In this document: positions 52,053-61,184 of the stretch, in pieces | Numbering within the stretch: the stretch's first letter is position 1 | Layout of the letters: each line of letters opens with the position of its first letter | Assembly (NCBI GenBank): GCA_903772945.1 | Contig: CAICTM010000457.1 | Coordinates: 1-64,000, forward strand | Source: Seminavis robusta | Lineage: Eukaryota; Bacillariophyta; Bacillariophyceae; Naviculales; Naviculaceae | Direction of reading: 5' to 3' | Length of the DNA: 64,000 nucleotides | The notes under the pieces: generated by a model | Told to the model about the DNA's origin: nothing | The model's input: the letters and a program-made list of their open reading frames with translations, nothing else | Databases searched by the model: none | Program-made: the position numbers and the translations under genes

Positions 52053-52193
52053 TGTTAGTTGCTCTAAGCTCTCTTCTAGTATTTACTGTTGCTATTGAGA
52101 TACTACTGAAAAAGTGGGTGGGCTCTGTATTTCTACTGTGAAATTCTAGTACAGAGGTACAGGGGTTGAATCCCTAATCGCGAATCCCCAACA
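52053..52193 (-). repeat. LTR (3' LTR with respect to the minus-strand element)
   Basis: 141 bp, identical to 58451-58591; begins TGTTAG and ends CCCCAACA on the plus strand. These are short LTRs for a copia element. Confidence 0.95.
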
Positions 52194-52623
52194 CACTCCT
52201 GTGGTCGTCGAGCTTGTCCTAGTCGTCGACCATGCTTACTTACTTACTGCGCTTAGCGCTCCTTCTTTGAACGGACCTTCTTGTTCCGACCAGTTGACCC
52301 CTCCTCTGATGTGCCCCTGGCTCGAGTGTTCCACAACACCACATCAACTTGTCACGTTCTGTTTGAACAGTCGACCTTTGGTTCGGCTTCGTCCAGAATC
52401 CGCAACCATATCATCAGTTGGACACCAGTCCACACTGATCTCCTCTTTGCGACTCTGTCGCCACAAAGAAGTACCTAATGTTGATGTGCTTCGTTCGTTT
52501 ACTACTAGAAGCTTTGCCGTTCTTCTCTAGAAGATGGCACTCTTGTTGTCTGATAGACTATAGTTTCTTTAACTACATAGCTTTGCTCCCGTAGGAACTG
52601 CCTCGTCCAAAGGATCGATGGCA

Positions 52624-55600
52624 TCAGGTCACAACTGCTACGAGTTCACTCTCAGTTGAGTTCTCGTGTTCACTTCTGTTCGTCGAAGTCGATAATGGGT
52701 AACCGGTGCCCATGGTCAAACCACCTCCGGTGTGACCCTCATGTTTGGATGGACTCGAAGAACCATCACATACCATTTCAATATGCACTTCCGTCGGCTT
52801 GAAAACTAATGGTAGTTTTCTAGTACGTCTAATGTACTGCATGAGGTGACTAGTTTATCCCAATCTGCCTATCCGGTTCCTTGACTCTAGTCGTAAGGAA
52901 CGATATCGCGTACCTGTGTCTGGTCGGGCTCTCTTCGTAGCGAATAACACCTTAGCCACCAGGCTGTGAAAGGTGTCTGCCTTGCTCGTTGGGAGCTTCT
53001 TGGGATTCGTCTACTGTGAATAGGTTTTTCGGGGCTGCACTACTCTAGTTTTCGTGCCCCCTTCCTCTGGCGATGCCTTTTCGAAGGCTTCCAGGATTTC
53101 ATCAACGTACTTGTACATTGACGTTGCATTGACCCTTCGTCGTGAAGTCTATGGTCATGCCAAGATACGTGTGGACCTTTCCCGGCTCACCGTCATTCTC
53201 CAGTGCCGTCCTCGAAAATGCTTTCGTATTCATCACGAAGCACTTGGATCAGCTGGTCGTTAACCTTCGAGTCCTTTGTGGCTAAGCTTACAGTCGTCTA
53301 CATGCCAGCAGACTGTTTGTTGCTTGCCGTGCACCATTCTGTTGGTTACACAGGGTCGTAAGGTTTAATCTTAAATCGTTCCGGACCATCGTCTTTCGGA
53401 ACTTACGGTAGTATAGTAGGCTAGCTACCATAGTGCCGTAGATGGCATTCAAGCATTGCATAGCAACTGCTTGTTGCCTTTCTTATCCGTTGTTACGAAC
53501 GGTTTGTAGACATCTTGGGGCTATTTCACACAGCATGTCTACTAGTACCCTCTTACTCTAATTATTACCATGTCTTTTTCATCCTCGACTTTGTCTGGAT
53601 GAAGGCGTTTCGGGATTTCAATTACTGCCACATCCTTTTCCTCTTCAGCGTCGATTATGCAGGATAGTAGCACTGCTTCTTTCGACACAATAAGTTGGCG
53701 AGCCCTTAGCGTCCCTTCCTTGGATGATGAAGTCACGCTGTTTGTTGCCTCCTGCCACCGCTCGCCTTTGATCTTCCATTCCTTTTCAACTTTAAGAACA
53801 GGTGTGACTCTAGAATACTCTTGCGTTCCATTTCGCTGAGTTCTTCCTTTCTTCGGACGGAAGGTATCCCCTGAGATGTAACTGTTTTATCTCGGCAAAG
53901 GCTGCACGTGCTGCTTTTTCCTTCCATCCCTTGAGTCCACCCTTCAATGACACGTGCATGATGGCTGCTACGACATCAGGTTCTTCTTCTACCTACTGTG
54001 TAGAGACATGTGTGTCAATCGGGTCAAGACAACGTTCTTGTATGGACGTTTGGCAGTCTCTACTCTTCCATAGCTGGGAACATACGATCCTTTCTTGTCC
54101 CCAACCTACACCTGCCGCAACTCTCTCGGTTGCTCTGGTGCCGCTTGGGTTTCACCGCCACTCCTGGGATCTGTTCCAAGGGCTGTTTGGTCCGTATAGG
54201 CGGTTTCCTACCGTTTGACGATGGTTGGTAACCGGTCTTTTCTCGTATTAACGATTTCGCGTTGACGATTTCATTCGGTTGGACCTGCTTCGTCATCGTC
54301 TCGTTATTGACGTTGTCTCTGGGGACGTCGGGATCATTCCATTCTGCAATGGTTTCAGCATCCGCGTCCAGGCTCATTGTTTGGTTCATGGTAGTGGGGT
54401 GGCGTCATTGCTCTTCTTCCCCGTCACTCTCTAGTGATGCATATCGACATCAGAATGGGTCATTCGATCAGTAAAACGATAGTTTAGGCTGATCTTTTCC
54501 TAACAGATTTGACTCTAGCTATCATGTGTCGGGCATTGGAGATCTTGTCCCATGAATGCTGAGTAATTTTCTTGCCGGGGCTGAGGCTCATAAATTTGTA
54601 ACTTCCTTGTTTATTTCCGCTCGTTCACATACAGATGGCCGCTTTTGTGCGTCCTACCATGCTGATACGGGGCGAGTCTTCTTCGTGCACCTGCCAGTAG
54701 TCTCCGAACTGCAGGCTCAGGTGCTTTTATAGTCCAGGGACTCTTCCATCATTATCATACGGGGGCTCATGGTCTCGCTGACCCCCGCCTTACTTGGTAA
54801 GTACGTCAACTGTTTGTCGACTTGTAACACCAAGTTTACGGTTAATATTTTTGGCAGTCGTGTAAACGGTAGGCTATGTCGGACATCTCGTGTCCTTTCC
54901 TTGAATACCCGGATTCTACGTTCGATCTCGGGTACGTGCTCGTTAGCAATGGCAACGTTCACTACCGGTCCTCCCGGCATTGCCATGATTTTGTTGGACA
55001 GAGGCTCAAATTCATTGTCCACATGAATGGCCGTGATTCTAAAACCACGAGCCTGTTAGAATCGATAGACCTCCTGGAATGCGTCTAGGATGGTCTCTAG
55101 CTTCTTGTTGGGCAGGTGTCTAGAAGTTGTAAAATCGATTTTAAGGCTTAGCGTTAACAGAAACGGAATTCCTGCCACAAAAAAAATGTCCATCGTTAGG
55201 AAAACATCCTTGTGTAATTCCAAAAAGTCTCTCGGCACATTCATTGCATTGCCTGCCACTGCGTTCGGTTTCGTAAGAGTGGTCTTTCCTTTCAACGCAT
55301 CAATACCCTTGCCCCATATGGCTTGTGCCGTGTCGATTTCTTCGACGGTCACTGGGCAATTTTCGATTTGATTGCTCATAAACGCCCATCGAAAATCTTT
55401 ACTCGATGGATAGACGAGTTGCTTATATAGCAGCTTTGCCCTTGATTCGGCTTTAATTTGTCGTTTGCTGAAGCCTTTCTTATTTTCGGCGACAGTTTTC
55501 ACAAGTGCCTTCCCTTATTTCCTAGGGTCATGAACGTGTAATCCTTCAATGTTCATTTCTTATACTACGTCCAGTAGGCCTGGTCTAATGAATGTGTACG

Positions 55601-55871
55601 TTCCTTTCGGAAAGTCGTAGACGATGTTGCAATTCTTGCGGACATTCTTAACTGATAAGATGTTCGTGATTTCTCTTTCATCTAACCATACTCTCTTTTT
55701 GTGTCCAGCTAGCTTGTCTGTGTGCTGGACCTTCAACTTGCCTCCGGTACTCTTCACTGTAATTGTACGATCGGCTTTCCTGATGCCGGTAACCATGTCT
55801 TTATTACCGAATAAATCCAACGTGGACTGGTTGTCCAGTAGTTGGATCTCTCTCCTATCTATGTCGTCCAA
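52624..55871 (-). pseudogene. copia pol remnants: protease, integrase, RT, RNase H, in several frames
   Basis: From 5' to 3' on the minus strand: a protease-like segment with LLDNQSTLDLF (55871-55560); a zinc-free pre-integrase/integrase segment with NCPVTVEEIDTAQAIWG and DIFFVAGIPFLLTLS (55502-55056); the integrase C-terminal half with ANEHVPEIERRIRVFKER (55022-54717); reverse-transcriptase pieces (53927-53733, then 53736-53542, with the expected N-A-F-Q run broken by a shift); and RNase H with MVCDGSS, GHTGGGLTMGTGYPLSTS and STESELVAV (52842-52624). Frames change several times and stops intervene, so this copy cannot make a polyprotein. The RT catalytic YxDD region was not found in a readable frame. 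Confidence 0.8.
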
Positions 55872-56113
55872 TCCTTTTGTGTCTGAGCGATTATGCCTTG
55901 CTTAGTCGTTTTCTTCGTTTCCGTCTTCGTTCAGTCCGCGAACAGCGGTACGTCGAACGTAACGAAACCTTTTTCGACTTTTTCTTCATCTGACTGCGTG
56001 ATGTCAGATTCGGCATCATCCTGTTCTACCTCCAGGGTTGTCAATGCTGTCGTCATTGTATCTTGCAGTTTGCTGAAAGTAGCTAGGGTTCTCCTATGAA
56101 CGCTACTAGAGCT

Positions 56114-57096
56114 TTACTTGCTCGACGTGCTTGATTTGCTACGCTTGCTCGACTTAGACTTGTCATCGTCGTCCTTGTCTTTATCTTTGTCTTTATCTTT
56201 GTTTTTATCTGTGTCAGGACAGTGCGATGCTGGATGTCCTTTTTCGTGGCAGGAAAAACATTCTTTCTCTTTACCAGTATTCTTTATCATGGCTCGCGTT
56301 TCCGCGGCCCTTTCCTCTGCCACCACCCGTCCTCTCTCGCCTTGTGCTGTCTGAGCAAAAGAGCTTCCGTGGGAAGTGGACTGTCGGTGGATGTTACTCT
56401 TGGTGTGTTTGTCCCAAAGGTGTAATACCTCATGTAACTTGTGGGGATAGTTATCAGTGCCTTTTGCAAAGTCGTCCCTCAGGATCTGTTTAAGCTTGGT
56501 ATCTTCGGCTGAAACTATTTTTTAAGAAGATGTAGCTATAGTCCCGTTCTTCAGCGTATTCCGAGACTTTCCTCTGGTCCATCGGGCTCCTGGTCAAGCG
56601 TATTCTGTGTTTGGGTGGAGTATTTTCGCCGTATGCAGCAGGGCTGCATCGTGTAGCTTGGAAATATCCACGGATTTTGCAATGTCCTTTTTCGTGGTAA
56701 ATTGCTCGTGTATTCGGAAGCGGTGAGTCTCCCTTGGTGGAAATTCTTCAGTTGTTTTTCCAGTTGCAATAATGTTTGGTACACAAAATTATCATCGGTC
56801 TGGCCATGATCGTCTTATGGGTCATTTTTCGTAGCTCCAGTGGTTCGCATCTTAACAGGACGTTTTCGTAGTCCGTGTTCTGTTTCATCTTGTCCTTTAA
56901 TGTTCGGGTGCACTGCCCTAGGATCAATTTTGAATGCTTTGCCTCTAATTTCTTGTAGTTTTGCCAACTTCGTAAGGTGGTTCTTCATCAGCCCTGCATA
57001 CTCTGCTCTCTCGAGTTCCCCGAGTTCCTCGTCCGTTGGATCTTCTATGGCTGCATTGAGGTTGGCTATTTCATCTTCGAGTTTTGCTTTCTCCAT
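56114..57096 (-). pseudogene. copia gag remnants with zinc knuckle
   Basis: An N-terminal coiled-coil-like segment (EDEIANLNAAIEDPTDEE) at 57096-56815, a middle piece at 56784-56551 in the same frame after a stop, and a CCHC zinc knuckle (CFSCHEKGHPASHC, spacing C-x2-C-x4-H-x4-C) at 56326-56114 followed by a Lys/Asp-rich run. At least one frame change separates the knuckle from the rest. Confidence 0.75.
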
Positions 57097-58450
57097 CGTT
57101 AGTGTGCGTAAGCGGCGTGAGCGCGAGAGGTGGTCAATGAGCCTCGGTGCTAGTAATTGGTGCGTCCTGTCAGTAGCTGCTAGGCTGTCCTTCTGGTCCG
57201 CTGCCTGTGTTAGATGAGCGAGAGTGTGGTGTCTGTTCGACGGTGTCGTGGTCGCGCTGGCGGCGGTTCTAGCCGGCTTGTTGCTGGTTGCTCCTCTGAG
57301 TACTGAGTCCGTTGGCTAAGCAGACACGTCTGTTTCAGTTGCGTGAGCGCTCAGTTGGCTCAGTGTCGGTCACGCGCAATCGTGGGTTGTGCCCGGAAGG
57401 GGATGACGTATCCTTGCATCCCATGTGCGGTAGCAATTCTGGTCTGCCGTTCAGAGCCAGGGTGTGTGAACCGAAGTTTAATTACCATTGTTGGGTCGGC
57501 AGGGCGTCGCTGCATTGGGAAGCCTTTTCTGGCGGTTCGACGGATGGTGGTGGTGTCTTCCATGTCCGCGGTGCTTGTGCTGTCCCGCCGTCCTCGGCCA
57601 CGCTGCTGTCCTGTGGTACCGTCTGACCGGCGTCCATCTGTCGCTAGTGCGTACGGTAGGTGGGTATCATTGCATTTCGTTGTTTTTTTGGAGTTGACGA
57701 AGGCTGCTGTTAAGTTTTATGTGTCTGGCGTCCGACGTATCTTAATGTCGTGCCTGTTATGCTGATGGCGGATCAAACTTCAAATGTAGTACGTCCTGCT
57801 CGGGATGTGGTAAGGTCTATTTACTAAAGATCTTGCAGGGAGGGAACGATTGCTTCACACACTGTGCGGTCGTTTCCACTCCGAACCCGTTTCTTTGTAT
57901 TGTTGATTCCTTGTTGGGTGCCGTTCCTTTGGCCCCTGCGCTGGCACTATGGCTTTCGCGCTTGTTGTTGGCTCTGACAGTTCCGGCTGGATGCTGTCGG
58001 CTCTCGGCAATCCTTGTGGATTCTGCCGATGAAACTCTTGCTGTTGCCGTCGACTGATACTCGCGTCGTCGTCGGCTGCAGTCTCCTATCGGCACGACAA
58101 TCCTCGGTCGTCCGATCTTGCTCTTCGAATCCGTCCTCGGATTCTTCACTCGTTGCTGTCGTTGCTTCGACAGGCTTCTTCTCTTGTTGCTGTCGTTCGA
58201 ACGTCGAACAAACAGGCTTCTCTTGTTGCGGCGTCGCTATCCGTCCTCGGATCTCTTGCGTCGTCGCGTTGCCTCCAGTCGTGAAGGGCTTGGTCTCTAT
58301 CGATCCTTGCGTCGTCGCGATCGGCGTTCGGCGTTCGGCCGATACTCGCTCCTCTTGCGTCGTCGCGATCTTCCTGCTACCGTTGGTTCGTTGCTTCGAT
58401 GCTTCGATAGGCTCCTCTTCACACGATAGTAGACCGCTTTTTCAGTAGTA
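57097..58450. other. Leader region of the retrotransposon
   Basis: About 1.35 kb between the LTR at 58451 and the first gag piece. It is rich in GTCGTCGC/TTGCTGTCGTT words that recur loosely at 58050-58400. I could not identify a convincing tRNA primer site next to the LTR. Confidence 0.5.
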
Positions 58451-58591
58451 TGTTAGTTGCTCTAAGCTCTCTTCTAGTATTTACTGTTGCTATTGAGATA
58501 CTACTGAAAAAGTGGGTGGGCTCTGTATTTCTACTGTGAAATTCTAGTACAGAGGTACAGGGGTTGAATCCCTAATCGCGAATCCCCAACA
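58451..58591 (-). repeat. LTR (5' LTR with respect to the minus-strand element)
   Basis: Identical to 52053-52193 over all 141 bases. It adjoins the target duplication ACATC at 58592-58596. Its first bases are read as a new C-terminal tail by the interrupted MYND gene. Confidence 0.95.
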
Positions 58592-59391
58592 ACATCACCT
58601 TGCTTGATTTGATGTTTCTTGCGACAAGCTTGTTTGTGACCCGCACTCCATGCTTCTTTTTGACATTCTCTGGAACAATAGTACGTCAGCTTGCAACGAG
58701 CACAGCTTTCAAGCTGGGGGACACCGAGCTCTTTCAGTGTCTTTTTGCAGCAGTCGCAATAGTTTCCACCCACTTTGATGCGTTCCAACAAGTCAGCGCG
58801 TGCCAAAGGATACAACGGCCTGTGCTTCACATTTTCCATGGCGGTCCCATCGGATCGCATATTGTGACTCCATTCCTTTTCGGCTGGTATCTGTGTTTCC
58901 ATCATTGTCAGATTGTTCTGAATGGTTTTTCGGGTATCCCGAAGGATTTCTTCGACCTTGTACATGGCGGGCATCATCTTACCATAAAGGGAAGCCATCA
59001 CCGTTTTCTTGCGTTCTTTCGGTTTGGCCGTGTCGATGAGGTGGATCGCAGATCTGTACAAGTCGGCGCAGTATTGCCGCTTGCCCAGATCCGATTTCAA
59101 AAGCCCCAACGTCCACATGGCCTCGGATCGGTACACATGGGGTTCGTGCTTCGAATCTCCAATGGTCGCCAAGGCATTAAAATCTTCTTGGGAGGGTTCA
59201 AAGTATCGTTCTCTCAAAACCGAGGTGTACCCATGAAGCGTGTGGTAGCGATCCTTGGTCCAATCGGAGGGGGAGTTTCGAAAGGCTTCCAGGTACTTGT
59301 CAGCGGAACGACGTCGATCGCCTGCGTGGAAAGCAGCCACCGCCTGTTCAAGTAATCTTCTGTAATCCTGCTCTACCTTGCTAAGGGCCAT
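58531..59391 (-). CDS. MYND zinc-finger protein, 5' part, with retrotransposon-derived C-terminal tail
   Basis: From ATG 59391 the frame runs 286 aa. Residues 1-210 are helical, TPR-like (YLEAFRNSPSDWTKDRYHTL, SEAMWTLGLLKSDLGKRQY). Residues about 213-255 form a complete MYND finger: CDCCKKTL, CARCKLTYYC, SRECQKEAWSAGHKQAC, with all seven Cys and the His in place. Up to GDV (residue 267) the protein is native; the last 19 residues come from the LTR, ending at a stop in the LTR. The native C-terminal 60 residues sit 6.5 kb away at 51864-52046. MYND fingers bind proline-rich partner peptides. The truncated product may still be made, using the LTR for transcript end. Confidence 0.85.
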   Translation of the reverse strand: MALSKVEQDYRRLLEQAVAAFHAGDRRRSADKYLEAFRNSPSDWTKDRYHTLHGYTSVLRERYFEPSQEDFNALATIGDSKHEPHVYRSEAMWTLGLLKSDLGKRQYCADLYRSAIHLIDTAKPKERKKTVMASLYGKMMPAMYKVEEILRDTRKTIQNNLTMMETQIPAEKEWSHNMRSDGTAMENVKHRPLYPLARADLLERIKVGGNYCDCCKKTLKELGVPQLESCARCKLTYYCSRECQKEAWSAGHKQACRKKHQIKQGDVVGDSRLGIQPLYLCTRISQ

Positions 59392-60114
59392 GGTGGGGTT
59401 TGTTGATCAATCAATAGTCGGCGGCGATAGATAAAAGTACTAGTGCTAGCTCGCTGTAGTTGTGAAGAAGCGTCGGTGATTTTATCAGCTCGAAAAAGGG
59501 GTTCTCATCAAGACTTCACAACGATTGGCATTGGCGGGACTCAAATTGCAGTCGAATTGGTCGTTGATCCATGTTTCACAAGCAATACTAGTATTCATAT
59601 GCCCCCTGGGTCGTCTCCGTTTCCAGTACTAGTTTAACTTGTCTACTAATACAGGATAATGGTGAATAGAATCGAATGAACACCTCGGTTCAAAATGGGC
59701 ATTTCGCCCCTTAAGGTCTGGCCGTGGTCCGTAGCAAACGACTAGCTTTCGTGAGCTCTAACCCTATCAGCACCTGCGGAGGCAATATTGCAATTTCAAA
59801 TAAGCACAAAACCGTGACAATGAGGTTTCCCCTCCCGTGTCGACGGCTTTAGAGGCAAGATAACAGGCTTAGTCTTGTTGGTCTGGTGGTAGTTGATGCC
59901 TATCTGAGTGGCTGTAGCTTCAAGGGCAACTAGGGTGGCTCATGCTCAATTTTTGTTTGAAAGGATGAGTTCAAACTCGATGGTGGAGATCGCCATCCGC
60001 TCTTCGGCGCCAAGCTTGGGTTTTCTTGTGCTGTACCAGGCAATCGACCGGCCTGCAGATCTGTTCGCATAGTCCTCCAAGAGAAGAAGAGAAGAGCATA
60101 GCAACAACGCAACC
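59392..60114. other. Divergent intergenic gap
   Basis: 723 bases between the MYND start and the plus-strand gene at 60115. No gene; probable promoter of the MYND gene and left end of the last transposon. A short inverted pair GGGCATTTCGCCCC lies at 59696-59709. Confidence 0.45.
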
Positions 60115-60855
60115 ATGCCCACCAGGAGCACTACTACACTATCCTACCTCCACAAGAATCGCAGTGGGGAAATGACCTGCGTCTCAATGAAGAGCGAAGA
60201 ATCACTAAAACCAGTCACCGAGAGAGACCTAGATGATTTCTGCTATCGCATTGACAGGTGCATAGACCATTCAGATACTACCCAGTCCAGTGAGATTGTG
60301 GTTTGGAACTTCAAGAGTGGCAGAATGTTATCTGAACAACAGGCTGAAGGATTTCACAACCTGCTCTTGGCCAATGAGGATGTGGAATCTCATTGTCTCT
60401 GCACGTCTAGAGATCCCATGCTTGCCTTCCATATGAGGCAGATGGTGATCAAAACAATCCACAACACACAGATCATTCTCTTGTTGGCCTGTGGGCACTC
60501 ACAGTTTTTTGATTTCCCTTGTTGTGCGAAGCCGAAGTCAGTGGCCGTGCCAGTTACGACTCCAGTTACGGACGAGGATGTAGGTGTGGTTGTCAAGGCT
60601 CCAGAGAAGCAAGAGAAGGAACTTCATGCAGAGAAAGAAGAAGGCAAAGATCCCCAGGGCAAGGAGCCTCGAGTGGGCCAGAGGAATCCGCCCAAGGTCT
60701 GGACCAGGAAGAGCAAAGATCCTCCTGGGAACCTCGAAGCTCTCAATGCCAAGCCTGCTGTGAAGATTGTAACCTTTGACCTGCCACAGTACAAGTCCAT
60801 TGGATCTGATCTCAGTGCTGGCTCTGGCTTTACTTTTGAGACTTTTGAAGATTAG
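60115..60855 (+). CDS. Unknown protein, probable accessory gene of the neighbouring transposon
   Basis: A 246-aa frame from ATG 60115 (MPTRSTTTLSYLHKN), ending SGFTFETFED. Residues 40-140 look folded (DDFCYRIDRCIDHS, GRMLSEQQAEGFHNLLLANEDVES), with a hydrophobic patch (TQIILLLACGHSQFF). The second half is a charged, Lys/Glu/Pro-rich disordered region (EKQEKELHAEKEEGKDPQG), and the end is acidic. Not recognised. It is convergent with the big transposase on the other strand, 329 bases away, in the same arrangement as the pair at 4268-8626. Confidence 0.6.
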   Translation: MPTRSTTTLSYLHKNRSGEMTCVSMKSEESLKPVTERDLDDFCYRIDRCIDHSDTTQSSEIVVWNFKSGRMLSEQQAEGFHNLLLANEDVESHCLCTSRDPMLAFHMRQMVIKTIHNTQIILLLACGHSQFFDFPCCAKPKSVAVPVTTPVTDEDVGVVVKAPEKQEKELHAEKEEGKDPQGKEPRVGQRNPPKVWTRKSKDPPGNLEALNAKPAVKIVTFDLPQYKSIGSDLSAGSGFTFETFED

Positions 60856-61184
60856 AATGGTGGTAGAGAATGATTAACGAGTGACAGTCGGAACAAAGGC
60901 AAATGATGTTGCTTATTGCATGGCCACTATCTTGCCATCGAATTATCCAGTAGCCGGTATAAGAATTCGTAACAACCATACAGCAACGCCCAAAACATTT
61001 GAGTGTCTAGTTTGTTTCTAAACCTAGCTAGAGTATGGAAGCTGTAATCTCATACTATTTTGTTTGTTTGGGAGAGTGCTGCACAACGACGATGCTGCTA
61101 TCATCTCCTCAAGATAGAAAAGACGAATCTTGAATCAATAGATCGTTGCCATTACAATAATTAACGAACGCTACAACTAGACCT
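60856..61184. other. Convergent intergenic gap
   Basis: 329 bases between convergent stop codons; CTAGCTAG at 61024-61031; otherwise nothing. Confidence 0.45.

Larger units (their letters stand above)
52053..58591 (-). mobile_element. copia-type (CoDi-like) LTR retrotransposon, 6,539 bp
   Basis: Two direct 141-bp repeats (52053-52193 and 58451-58591), identical base for base, begin TG and end CA. The flanking 5 bases ACATC occur at 52048-52052 and 58592-58596 as a target-site duplication. Remnants of gag, protease, integrase, reverse transcriptase and RNase H lie inside on the minus strand in the copia order (protease, integrase, RT, RNase H). The element sits inside the MYND gene in the same orientation as that gene. 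Confidence 0.95.

Noticed and set aside
52155-52193. tRNA T-arm-like sequence (GGGGTTGAATCCC) inside the LTR
   Set aside because: No acceptor, D or anticodon arms around it, and it is just part of both LTRs.
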